Shown: piece by piece, positions 1 to 7,949 of the stretch | Numbering within the stretch: position 1 is the stretch's first letter | How the letters are laid out: every line of letters begins with the position of its first letter | Assembly: GCF_904848665.1 (NCBI RefSeq) | Contig: NZ_CAJHCQ010000026.1 | Coordinates: forward strand, 1 to 64,000 | DNA from: Paraburkholderia hiiakae | GTDB lineage: Bacteria; Pseudomonadota; Gammaproteobacteria; Burkholderiales; Burkholderiaceae | Length of the DNA: 64,000 bases | Direction of reading: 5' to 3' | Translations under genes and position numbers: made by a program | The notes under the pieces: model-generated | Seen by the model: the letters and a program-made list of their open reading frames with translations, nothing else | Told to the model about the DNA's origin: nothing | The model's database searches: none

Positions 1-567
1 TTGAACTCTGCCGTGTACACCTGGTGCGGTACCTTGAACATCTCTGCTTTCCTTCCTTTGGGTCGAGTTTATACGCGACCTGCTGGAAGGCGAAATTTCA
101 AGGGAAGCTCACATTGTGGTGAAAAATGTGGTGATTACGGATGGTGATCTGCTGGTGCCACATTGCGAGTTGTTTCTGCGACATGCCATAGGGCCGTATC
201 CGAAGGGGTACGGAAGCGGTTATGACTGGTGCAAGAGGTATGATGCGTCGAAGGACGGCGACGTTATAAATTCACTGGCATCTAAGGCGTTGTCGAGCCG
301 GGACAGTCCATCTCCGTTCAGCCGCTAAGTGCATTGCGGCCGCATGCTGGAAGCAGGCCACGCCCCCAGCCAGTAACCGCCCGAGTTCATGTCGCGTGGC
401 GAGCAAGTTCGGGGAAACTGCTGATTCGCCCGGACGGCATGCCGGATGCCGTGCTGTCCTCCGTTAGCGTCAGCCTCCTCGCACGTATCTGATCGAGCAC
501 GGCGAGAGGTAAGAGAAGCAGGGCGGTTGCAGGTGTTGTCCAGTTTCGAACTGCGATCAACAGGCGC
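1..567. other. Leading stretch with little recognisable coding content
   Basis: This stretch is less G/C-biased than the rest of the window and carries no gene I recognise. It holds one weak ORF (116-328) and then about 240 bases (329-567) with no convincing frame on either strand, leading into the remnant of an MFS transporter gene. The composition and the adjacent decayed gene suggest an old recombination or deletion scar. That is an inference; no IS ends, integrase or attachment repeats are visible. Confidence 0.4.
116..328 (+). CDS. Hypothetical small protein, doubtful
   Basis: An open frame of 70 codons begins at a GTG, and the same frame stays open upstream to about position 38, so the true start is unknown. 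The product begins with a hydrophobic and charged stretch (VVKNVVITDGDLLVPHCE) and ends in a serine-rich tail. I do not recognise a family, and no clear ribosome binding site precedes the GTG. It could equally be the C-terminal part of a gene truncated upstream. The neighbouring region is degenerate, so treat this as a possible fragment. Confidence 0.25.
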   Translation: MVKNVVITDGDLLVPHCELFLRHAIGPYPKGYGSGYDWCKRYDASKDGDVINSLASKALSSRDSPSPFSR

Positions 568-883
568 ATGATCACGCTCTTCTATCTGCCTAACGACATC
601 CGCGCGGCGAACTGGCTCTCGGAACACGAGAAGGCCATGCATCGCCACAATGCCCGTGTTCTGGACCTGGCCGAGCGCGATTCTCGCGGGCGGCTCGGCG
701 GCCGCCGCCATCGGCATGATCAACTCGATCGGCAATCTCGCGGGCTTTGTGAGCCCTTCGATCATCGGCTGGATGAAGGACGTGACGCAAAGCACGAACG
801 CGGGCATGTACTGCGTTTCGGCGGCCATGGCGCTAGGCGCGGTGCTGGCGCTGCTGCAACCCAGGAAACTCGTCAACGGCTGA
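568..883 (+). pseudogene. Remnant of an MFS transporter (anion:cation symporter type)
   Basis: Two pieces of one major facilitator protein lie in different frames. Frame one, from 568, reads FYLPNDIRAANWLSEHEKA, which resembles the central cytoplasmic loop of phthalate/galactonate-type (ACS) symporters. From about 650, in another frame, the sequence reads PVFWTWPSAILAGG and continues through IGMINSIGNLAGFVSP to a normal C-terminus at 883. In intact family members these parts are separated by roughly 150 residues. The locus therefore has an internal deletion plus a frameshift, and the N-terminal half is absent. A good terminator follows at 922-951. It is not expected to make a working transporter. 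Confidence 0.75.
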
Positions 884-921
884 TTGCGTTGGCCGTGACG
901 ATTGCGCAGCATTAAACAAGG

Positions 922-951
922 AAAGCAGCGGCAATGTCCGCTGCTTTTTTT
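922..951 (+). terminator. Rho-independent terminator after the MFS remnant
   Basis: The stem AAAGCAGCGG (922-931) pairs with CCGCTGCTTT (938-947) around a six-base loop and runs into T7 on the + strand. It once ended the transporter transcript and now insulates the binding-protein gene downstream. Confidence 0.85.
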
Positions 952-1076
952 CATCGTCGGCTTAACATCTCGGGAAAGCCCTGGTATTTCCCACATGTTG
1001 CGCGATGGTCGATTGTGGCGACAAATGTAGGTTTTGAGCGCGCAAGACAACAACGAGAGAATAAGAGGACCGACCC

Positions 1077-1985
1077 ATGAACCGACTGAAGCTGCTGTCG
1101 CTGGCTTGCTGGCCCATCGTGGCGTGCCTCGCGCTGCTGCAGCCGGCGGCCGCCCAGGTCGCGCAGCCCACACTCGACAAGATTCGCTCGGCGAACATCA
1201 TCGCCGTTGGGTACCGCGAGGCTTCGATCCCGTTCTCTTACGTGATTGGCGACAACCAGGTGATCGGTTTTTCGCAGGACATCTGCAACAGAGTGATCGA
1301 CGCAGTCAAGGTCAGGACGAAGCGCCCGGACCTGCAGGTGCGATTCATTCCCGTCACTTCGCAAAACCGCATTCCGCTCGTGCAGAACGGCACCGTAGAT
1401 CTGGAGTGCGGCGTCACGACGAACCTGAAGGCGCGCCAGGCTCAGGTGAGCTTTTCCAATACGTTCTTCGTTGCGGCCACGCGCCTGCTCACACGCAAGG
1501 ACTCGGGCATTCACGACTTTCCCGATCTCGTGGGCAAGACGGTGCTCACGAACCAGGGGACGACGTCCGAGCACATCCTGCGACGCATGAACATCGAAAA
1601 GCAGATGAACATGCGCATCATCAGCGCGCGCGATTATGGCGAGGGGCGCGCCACGCTCGAGTCGGGCCGGGCAGTGGCCTACATGATGGACGACGTGCTG
1701 CTCGCCGGCACGCGCTCGCTCACGGCGAAGCCCACTGAATGGGTGATCGTGGGTACGCCGCAATCGTTGGAGGCGTATGCCTTCATGATGCGCAACGGTG
1801 ACCCTGAATTCCGCCAACTCGTGAACGCCACGATGGCGGGCCTCATGAAGAGCGGCGAAATCAACGCGATGTACGCGAAGTGGTTCGAAAAGCCGGTGCC
1901 GCCCAAAGGTGTGAATTTCGAGTTTCCGATGAGCGAACGACTGCGCGCGCTCTATGCCGCGCCGAACGATCGCGCCTTCGACTAA
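1077..1985 (+). CDS. Periplasmic glutamate/aspartate-type amino-acid binding protein of an ABC transporter
   Basis: This is a 302-residue SBP_bac_3 family solute receptor, closest in style to GltI. Residues 1-26 form a signal peptide ending in QPAAAQ. The mature protein opens with a typical DKIRSANIIAVGYREASIPFS segment, followed by the ligand-pocket stretch GFSQDICNRVIDAV and the LECGVTTN motif seen in Glu/Asp receptors. A GAGAATAAGAGG stretch upstream can act as ribosome binding site. No permease or ATPase gene of a polar amino-acid transporter is next to it: the upstream neighbour is a pseudogene and the downstream one a flavoprotein. The receptor therefore either works with membrane parts encoded elsewhere or is an orphan sensor. 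The exact ligand is an inference. Confidence 0.85.
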   Translation: MNRLKLLSLACWPIVACLALLQPAAAQVAQPTLDKIRSANIIAVGYREASIPFSYVIGDNQVIGFSQDICNRVIDAVKVRTKRPDLQVRFIPVTSQNRIPLVQNGTVDLECGVTTNLKARQAQVSFSNTFFVAATRLLTRKDSGIHDFPDLVGKTVLTNQGTTSEHILRRMNIEKQMNMRIISARDYGEGRATLESGRAVAYMMDDVLLAGTRSLTAKPTEWVIVGTPQSLEAYAFMMRNGDPEFRQLVNATMAGLMKSGEINAMYAKWFEKPVPPKGVNFEFPMSERLRALYAAPNDRAFD

Positions 1986-2130
1986 GCGCGGCGTGCGCGT
2001 GCGAACCATGAGATGATCTCGTTCCTGGCGCGGCGGCCGGCGTGGATTGAAGGGTGCATATGAGTCCTGGCCGCCGATGCGCGCGATGAATCAATTAACG
2101 GGTAAAGAGCGGGATCAAGCGGGAGCGGAC

Positions 2131-3372
2131 ATGCAAGAAGACGGCAGCACAGTGGTGATCGTAGGGGCAGGGCACGCGGGCGGCAACGCCGCGGCGCTGC
2201 TGCGGCAATATGGATTCGACGGCCGCGTCGCGCTGGTCGGCGAAGAACCGGTGCCGCCTTATCACCGGCCGCCGCTCAGCAAGGCCTATTTGAAGGGCGA
2301 GGCCGACGTCGAACGCCTGTGGCTGAAGCCGCGCGCGTTCTACGACGAGCAGCGCATCGAGCTTACGCTCGGTGCGAGCGCGCAGTCGCTCGACCGCGCG
2401 AACCGCACGCTCACGCTCGCCGACGGCAGCCACGTCCAATACGACAAGCTGATTCTCGCCACCGGCTCGACGCCGCGCGCGTTGACGGTGCCGGGCCACG
2501 ATCTCGCGGGCGTGATCGCGCTGCGCTCGCTCGCGGACGCAGACGTGCTGCGCGAGCGCGTGAAGCCGGGCGAGAAGCTCGTGGTGATCGGCGCCGGCTA
2601 TATCGGCCTCGAAGCGGCAGCGGCGGCGCGCCAGCTCGGCCACGAGGTCACGGTGCTCGAAGCGGCGCCGCGTGTGCTCGGCCGCGTGACGGGCGAGACC
2701 GTTTCCACGTTCTACGCGAACGAGCATCGCGCGCAGGGCGTGTCGCTGCGCCTGAACGCGACGATCGAGGCGCTCGTGGGCGACGGCGGCAAGCTCACCG
2801 GCGTGAAGCTGGCCGATGGCGAGATCGTGCCCGCCACGCTCGCGCTCGTCGGCATCGGCATCCTGCCGAACGAGGGGCTCGCGAAAGCGGCGGGCATTAC
2901 GTGCGCCAATGGCATCCAGGTTGACGACGACGCGCGCACGAGCGACCCCGACGTCTTCGCCATCGGCGATTGCGCTCATCGGCCGCTTGCGCACTATGGC
3001 CGCGCCGGGCGCCTGGAAAGCGTGCATAACGCGGTGGAGCAGGCGAAGCTCGCGGCCGCGGCGATCGTCGGCAAACCGCGTCCCGCGTGCGACGCGCCGT
3101 GGTTCTGGTCCGATCAGTACGACCTCAAGCTGCAGACGGTGGGCCTGCTCGAGGGCTATGACGAGGTCGTCGTGCGCGGCGACCCCGCCGCGCGCCGCTT
3201 CGCGGTGTACTACCTGAAGGAGCGCGTGCTGCTCGCGGTCGACGCCGTCAATTCGATGCCCGATTTTCTGTGCGGCAAGAAGCTCGTGGGCAAGGGCGTG
3301 AAGCTCGACCTCGACGCGCTGCGCGATCCGGCCACGGATATGGGCAAATTTGCCGCGGCGGCGCTTGCCTGA
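2131..3372 (+). CDS. FAD-dependent NAD(P)H:ferredoxin/rubredoxin reductase-like oxidoreductase
   Basis: The 413-residue product has the two-dinucleotide-domain plan of putidaredoxin/rubredoxin reductases. The FAD site is the N-terminal VVIVGAGHAGG (about residues 8-18), and the pyridine-nucleotide site is VVIGAGYIGLEAA (about 150-163). The second FAD contact is DVFAIGDCAH (about 273-282), and a reductase C-terminal domain follows. Such enzymes pass electrons from NAD(P)H to a ferredoxin or rubredoxin serving an oxygenase or P450. The ATG at 2131 was chosen because GGGAG precedes it closely and the GxGxxG motif then falls at the usual depth; the frame is open further upstream to 2047. No ferredoxin or oxygenase gene is adjacent, so the partner is unknown. 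Confidence 0.85.
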   Translation: MQEDGSTVVIVGAGHAGGNAAALLRQYGFDGRVALVGEEPVPPYHRPPLSKAYLKGEADVERLWLKPRAFYDEQRIELTLGASAQSLDRANRTLTLADGSHVQYDKLILATGSTPRALTVPGHDLAGVIALRSLADADVLRERVKPGEKLVVIGAGYIGLEAAAAARQLGHEVTVLEAAPRVLGRVTGETVSTFYANEHRAQGVSLRLNATIEALVGDGGKLTGVKLADGEIVPATLALVGIGILPNEGLAKAAGITCANGIQVDDDARTSDPDVFAIGDCAHRPLAHYGRAGRLESVHNAVEQAKLAAAAIVGKPRPACDAPWFWSDQYDLKLQTVGLLEGYDEVVVRGDPAARRFAVYYLKERVLLAVDAVNSMPDFLCGKKLVGKGVKLDLDALRDPATDMGKFAAAALA

Positions 3373-3477
3373 GCGGCGAATTCAACGATGAAGTCAGGGG
3401 GCGGTGACGTCCCCGTTATTTTCGCGACCGGGATACGCTGCGCGTCGGATCAACACGCCGCGCAGCCCGATCGCCCG

Positions 3478-4713
3478 ATGAATCCCTCCGCTAGCCCCAC
3501 TCCTCGCGCCCAGCGCGGCCTCCAGTCCACCGCCTTCGCGCAGCCCGGCGCGCCCGCGCTCGCGGGCCCGGAGGGCATCCGTTACGACTTCAATTTCGGT
3601 TGCCGCGTGCAGGTGCCGAAAGACGGCTGGCGCGTGCGCATGCACGATCTCGACACGGCCAATGTGCTGTTCGACGAGGCGTTGAACGCGGGCGAGATCG
3701 CCACGAGCCGCCGAAAATACTATGTGCGTTTCCTGCTGGAGGTGTTCGACGGTCCGCTCCGCGTTTTTTCGCATGCCTTCGATGCGGCGGGGCGCCGCGT
3801 GCGTGTGGAAGTGGGATCGGGCGCGATTGGCGATGCGCTCGCCTGGATGCCGGCGTTCGAGGCCTTCCGCGCGCAGCATGAGTGTGTGCTGACCGTGCGG
3901 ATGGCGACCTCGCTGCACGCGCTGTTCGAGGCGGGCTATCCCGCCATCGCGTTCACGGCTGCCGCGGGTGCCGAAGACGAAACCGCCGGGCCCGTCTACG
4001 CGACTTACCGCGTCGGCGCCTACCGTCCGCTCTCGGACCGCGATCACCAGCCTACCGACCTGCGCGTAAGCAATCTGCAGGACTTCGCTTCGTACATGCT
4101 GGGCGTGCCGGCGCTCGAGCGCCGCCCGCGCGTTTCGGTCGCGAACCCTGAGCGTGCGATTGCCGAGCGCTATGTATGTATCGCCACGCAAGCCTCGTCG
4201 CAGTGCAAATACTGGAACAATCCGCACGGCTGGCCGGCGCTCGTCGCGCACCTGAAGGCGCGCGGCTACCGGGTGCTGTGTATCGATCGCGACCGCGAAT
4301 ATGGCTCGCCGGGTGAACTGAACGTCATGCCCGAAGGCGCCGAGGATTTCACGGGCGCGCGAGCGTTGACGGAGCGCGCGAGCTTGCTCGCCCATGCCGA
4401 CTTTTTCGTGGGCCTTGGCAGCGGGCTTTCGTGGCTCGCGTGGGCCGTGGGCGTGCCGGTCGTGCTGATCAGCGGCTTCTCGCACCCAAAGGCGGAATTC
4501 CACACGCCGTGGCGTGTGATCAACTTCCACGCCTGTAATAGCTGCTACAACGACACGCGCTACGAGTCCGACGACAGCGACTTCGGCTGGTGCCCGCGCC
4601 ATGCGGGCGACGCGTTCCGCTACCAGTGCACGAAGGCCATCACGCCGGCCCATGTGATCGGCGTGGTGGACCGGCTCATCGCGACGCTCGGTGCAACACA
4701 TCGAGACGAATAG
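3478..4713 (+). CDS. Autotransporter strand-loop-strand O-heptosyltransferase (BAHT, TibC-like)
   Basis: The 411-residue product matches the bacterial autotransporter heptosyltransferase family of TibC. Enzymes of this family transfer ADP-heptose to serines in the repeat passenger of self-associating autotransporters in the cytoplasm before export. Visible hallmarks are the N-terminal GPEGIRYDFNFGCRV module, a GT-B glycosyltransferase core with VGLGSGLSWLAWAVGVPVVL, and a C-terminal set of four cysteines (about residues 353, 356, 372 and 384; CNSC, GWCPRH, YQC). In TibC-type enzymes such cysteines hold one iron atom. The ATG at 3478 gives the length usual for the family; the frame is open back to 3388. 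No autotransporter substrate lies within this window. Confidence 0.88.
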   Translation: MNPSASPTPRAQRGLQSTAFAQPGAPALAGPEGIRYDFNFGCRVQVPKDGWRVRMHDLDTANVLFDEALNAGEIATSRRKYYVRFLLEVFDGPLRVFSHAFDAAGRRVRVEVGSGAIGDALAWMPAFEAFRAQHECVLTVRMATSLHALFEAGYPAIAFTAAAGAEDETAGPVYATYRVGAYRPLSDRDHQPTDLRVSNLQDFASYMLGVPALERRPRVSVANPERAIAERYVCIATQASSQCKYWNNPHGWPALVAHLKARGYRVLCIDRDREYGSPGELNVMPEGAEDFTGARALTERASLLAHADFFVGLGSGLSWLAWAVGVPVVLISGFSHPKAEFHTPWRVINFHACNSCYNDTRYESDDSDFGWCPRHAGDAFRYQCTKAITPAHVIGVVDRLIATLGATHRDE

Positions 4714-4876
4714 AGTCGCGAGCCGCGCTTTGGTCCGCGCATTGATCCGCGCTGTCACGAGTCTCGGCTAGAATGCGAACGCGGCGCCGCCCAGGAAGCG
4801 GCTCAATTCGATAAACAAGCCGCGCCAACTGGTGTTCGCGCCCAGCCGAACGCCGCCACTCGAGGAGAGTGACGCA

Positions 4877-5758
4877 ATGGAACAACGCTCCCGCTTTGGG
4901 GCGAGCCTGCTGCCGTACCTGCTCGTCGGCCCGCAGCTTGCGGTGACCGTGATCTTTTTCCTGTGGCCGGCCGGTGTAGCGCTCCTGCAGTCCACTCAGG
5001 CCCAGGACGCCTTCGGCACGTCGTCCGTGTTCGTCGGCTTCGCCAACTTCACGCGGCTCCTCCACGATCCGCTCTATCTGGCCTCGGTCCAGACCACGCT
5101 CGTTTTCACGGCGCTCGTCACGTTCGGGGGCCTCGCCATTTCGCTGCTGCTTGCGGCCATGGCGCACCATGTCACGCGCGGCAAGCGCTTCTATCAAACG
5201 TTTCTCATCTGGCCGTATGCGGTCGCGCCCGTCATTGCCGCCGTGCTGTGGGGCTTTCTGTTCAACCCGAGCATCGGCCTCGTGACTTTCGCGCTCGCGC
5301 GTTTCGGCGTCACGTGGAATCATGCGCTCAATCCCGGTCAGGCCATGACGCTCGTTGTGGTCGCATCGGTCTGGCAGCAGATCAGCTATAACTTTCTGTT
5401 CTTCTACGCGGGCCTGCAGTCGATTCCGCAATCGCTTTTCGAGGCGGCCGCCATCGACGGTGCGGGGCCCGTGCGGCGCTTCTTCGGCATTGCTTTTCCG
5501 CTGCTTTCGCCCACGAGCTTCTTTTTGCTCGTGGTGAACGTGGTCTATGCGCTCTTCGACACCTTTCCCGTGATCGACGCCGCAACGGGTGGCGGCCCTG
5601 GCCAGGCCACGCGCACGCTCGTCTACAAGATCTTCGACGAAGGCTTTCGCGGCCTCGACATCGGCAGCTCTGGCGCGCAGTCGGTCGTGCTGATGCTGAT
5701 CGTCACGGCGCTCACGATCTTCCAGTTTCGCTTCATAGAACGACGGGTGCAGTACTGA
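4877..5758 (+). CDS. ugpA: sn-Glycerol-3-phosphate ABC transporter permease UgpA
   Basis: The 293-residue inner-membrane permease is the length of E. coli UgpA. It has six predicted helices beginning at LLPYLLVGPQLAVTVIFFLW and the permease-ATPase coupling loop EAAAIDGAGPVRRFFGIAFP (about residues 193-212). With UgpE it forms the channel for glycerol-3-phosphate and glycerophosphodiesters, used under phosphate or carbon need. The ATG at 4877 follows GAGGAGAG; an in-frame ATG at 4832 lacks this site. The stop overlaps the ugpE start by one base (TGATG), so the two are translationally coupled. The usual upstream ugpB receptor gene is missing here; the upstream neighbour is the heptosyltransferase. 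No clear Pho box was found in 4714-4876. Confidence 0.93.
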   Translation: MEQRSRFGASLLPYLLVGPQLAVTVIFFLWPAGVALLQSTQAQDAFGTSSVFVGFANFTRLLHDPLYLASVQTTLVFTALVTFGGLAISLLLAAMAHHVTRGKRFYQTFLIWPYAVAPVIAAVLWGFLFNPSIGLVTFALARFGVTWNHALNPGQAMTLVVVASVWQQISYNFLFFYAGLQSIPQSLFEAAAIDGAGPVRRFFGIAFPLLSPTSFFLLVVNVVYALFDTFPVIDAATGGGPGQATRTLVYKIFDEGFRGLDIGSSGAQSVVLMLIVTALTIFQFRFIERRVQY

Positions 5759-6603
5759 TGGTCGAGAACCGCAAATACTTCAACCTGTTCTGCCATGTCA
5801 TGTTGCTGCTCGGCGTGGCGGTGGTGGCCTTCCCCGTGTACGTGGCGTTTTGCGCCGCCACGATGAACGAGAAAGAAGTCTTCTCGGTGCCGCTCTCGCT
5901 CGTGCCGAGCACGCATCTGTTCGCGAACATGGCCACCGTGTGGAACGTGGGCACGGGCAGCGCCGCGAGCCCGTTCGGCGAAATGCTCATGAACAGCGTC
6001 ATCACGGCGCTCGTGATCTCGGTGGGCAAGATCGCCATTTCGATCATCTCGGCCTATGCGATCGTGTTTTTCCGCTTCCCGTTCCGGCGTCTCGCGTTCT
6101 GGCTGATCTTCGTGACGCTCATGCTGCCCGTGGAAGTGCGCATTTTCCCCACGGTGCAGGTCGCGGCCACGCTGCATCTCACGAATACCTACGCGGGCCT
6201 CACGCTGCCGCTCATCGCGTCGGCCACGGCCACGTTCCTGTTCCGCCAGTTCTTCCTCACGCTGCCCAATGAGCTGATCGAGGCTGCACGTATCGACGGC
6301 GCGGGGCCGCTGCGTTTCTTCTGGGACGTGGTGTTGCCGCTCTCCAAAACGAATATCGCGTCGCTTTTCGTCATCACGTTCATTTACGGCTGGAACCAGT
6401 ATCTGTGGCCGATCCTCATGTCGAGCACGGCCTCGATGACGACCGCCGTGGTGGGCATCAAGAGCATGATTTCAAGCGGCGACGCGGCCACGCAATGGCA
6501 TCTCGTGATGTGCGCGACGATGATCGCCATGCTGCCGCCGCTCGTGGTGGTGCTGGCCATGCAGCGCTGGTTCGTGCGCGGCCTTGTGGACGTGGAGAAA
6601 TAA
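5758..6603 (+). CDS. ugpE: sn-Glycerol-3-phosphate ABC transporter permease UgpE
   Basis: This is the second permease subunit, 281 residues, identical in length to the E. coli protein. Six hydrophobic helices are evident. The coupling loop EAARIDGAGPLRFFWDVVLP (about residues 178-197) is the MalG/UgpE-type EAA motif that docks on the UgpC ATPase. The C-terminus ends RGLVDVEK, close to the family pattern. Its start codon shares a base with the ugpA stop, and ugpC follows 25 bases later, so the three genes form one transcription unit. Confidence 0.94.
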   Translation: MVENRKYFNLFCHVMLLLGVAVVAFPVYVAFCAATMNEKEVFSVPLSLVPSTHLFANMATVWNVGTGSAASPFGEMLMNSVITALVISVGKIAISIISAYAIVFFRFPFRRLAFWLIFVTLMLPVEVRIFPTVQVAATLHLTNTYAGLTLPLIASATATFLFRQFFLTLPNELIEAARIDGAGPLRFFWDVVLPLSKTNIASLFVITFIYGWNQYLWPILMSSTASMTTAVVGIKSMISSGDAATQWHLVMCATMIAMLPPLVVVLAMQRWFVRGLVDVEK

Positions 6604-6628
6604 GTATGGATGCAATTCGGGAGACGGC

Positions 6629-7720
6629 ATGGCGGCATTGAGCATACGGGGCGTCACGAAGTCGTACGACGGCGCGCAACAGGTGTTGCACGGCATCGAC
6701 GTGCAGGTGGCGGACGGCGAATTCATGGTGCTCGTCGGCCCGTCGGGCTGCGGGAAGTCCACGCTGCTGCGCATGGTGGCGGGGCTGGAGACCATCACGT
6801 CGGGCGAGATCGCCATCGGCGAAAAGGTGGTGAATCGCGTGGAGCCCAAGGATCGCGACATCGCCATGGTGTTCCAGAACTACGCGCTTTATCCGCATAT
6901 GACGGTCGCGCGCAACATGGGCTACAGCCTCAAATTGCAGGGGCTCGACCGCGCGACGATCGATTCGCGCGTGGCCGCGGCCGCTGAAATCCTGGAGCTG
7001 GGCAAGCTGCTGGAGCGCAAGCCGCGCGAGCTTTCGGGCGGGCAGCGCCAGCGCGTGGCGATGGGACGTGCGATCGTGCGCGAGCCTTCGGTGTTCCTGT
7101 TCGACGAGCCGCTCTCGAACCTCGACGCGAAGCTGCGCGTGCAGATGCGCCTTGAAATCCAGCGTCTGCATGCGCGCCTGCGTACGACGAGCCTCTATGT
7201 CACGCACGACCAGATCGAGGCGATGACGCTCGCGCAGCGCGTAATGGTGCTCAACGGCGGGCGCGCGGAGCAGATCGGCACGCCCAGCGAAGTATACGAC
7301 CGGCCCGCTTCGATGTTCGTGGCGAGCTTCATCGGCTCACCGGCCATGAACCTGCTGCGCGGGCGCGTGAGCGACGACGGCCGGCGCTTCGAAATCGCGG
7401 GCAACGGGCCGCATCTGCCGCTTGGCGATGCGCCGGCCTGGTTGCCGAAGGGCGCGGATTGCGTGCTGGGTGTGCGCCCCGAGCATATGCACGCGCGCGG
7501 CGCTAACGAGGCGGTCACGCTCGAAGTCGAGACCTGCGAATTGCTCGGCGCGGACAACCTCGCGCACGGCCGCTGGGGCAGCGCGGATGTGGTCGTGCGC
7601 TTGCCGCACGAAACGCGGCCCACGCCCGGCGAGCGGCTGGCGGTGCACTTGCCGCCGGCGCGCCTGCATTTCTTCGATCCGGCTACGGGCAAACGCCTCG
7701 GCAACGCCGCGACGGTCTGA
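6629..7720 (+). CDS. ugpC: sn-Glycerol-3-phosphate ABC transporter ATPase UgpC
   Basis: The 363-residue CUT1-family ATPase has Walker A GPSGCGKST (about residues 37-45), signature LSGGQRQR (about 135-142), Walker B VFLFDEP (about 154-160) and the H-loop YVTHDQIEAM. A C-terminal regulatory OB-type domain carries LGVRPEHM. The ATG at 6629 is preceded by GGGAGA; the frame is open back to 6584 inside ugpE. It energises UgpAE. MalK-type ATPases of this class often serve more than one sugar transporter, so it may also power other permeases. Confidence 0.93.
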   Translation: MAALSIRGVTKSYDGAQQVLHGIDVQVADGEFMVLVGPSGCGKSTLLRMVAGLETITSGEIAIGEKVVNRVEPKDRDIAMVFQNYALYPHMTVARNMGYSLKLQGLDRATIDSRVAAAAEILELGKLLERKPRELSGGQRQRVAMGRAIVREPSVFLFDEPLSNLDAKLRVQMRLEIQRLHARLRTTSLYVTHDQIEAMTLAQRVMVLNGGRAEQIGTPSEVYDRPASMFVASFIGSPAMNLLRGRVSDDGRRFEIAGNGPHLPLGDAPAWLPKGADCVLGVRPEHMHARGANEAVTLEVETCELLGADNLAHGRWGSADVVVRLPHETRPTPGERLAVHLPPARLHFFDPATGKRLGNAATV

Positions 7721-7949
7721 CCAAACGAGTGCCAAAACCGCGGCCTGCGCGCGAATGCACCGCTCGTCGCGGTCTCGATTGTCGTAAACTGTCGCATCAC
7801 GCGGGCGCAAAAGCGGCCTGTGCAATTCGTATCGGTAAATACCGGCACCAAACACGAACTGGCGACATGGCCGCAATCCCTTTTCTCCGCTTACTCGCCC
7901 AATCTGCCCAACGCGCGCTTAACGTGCGCCACGTGTCGGGGAGCCCCGT

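Noticed and set aside
951..2009. 352-codon minus-strand frame opposite the binding protein
   Set aside because: Antisense shadow; the plus-strand product has a signal peptide and family motifs.
7721..7949. Possible small gene or tRNA between ugpC and recC
   Set aside because: No cloverleaf, no frame with a ribosome binding site; best read as the recC promoter region.
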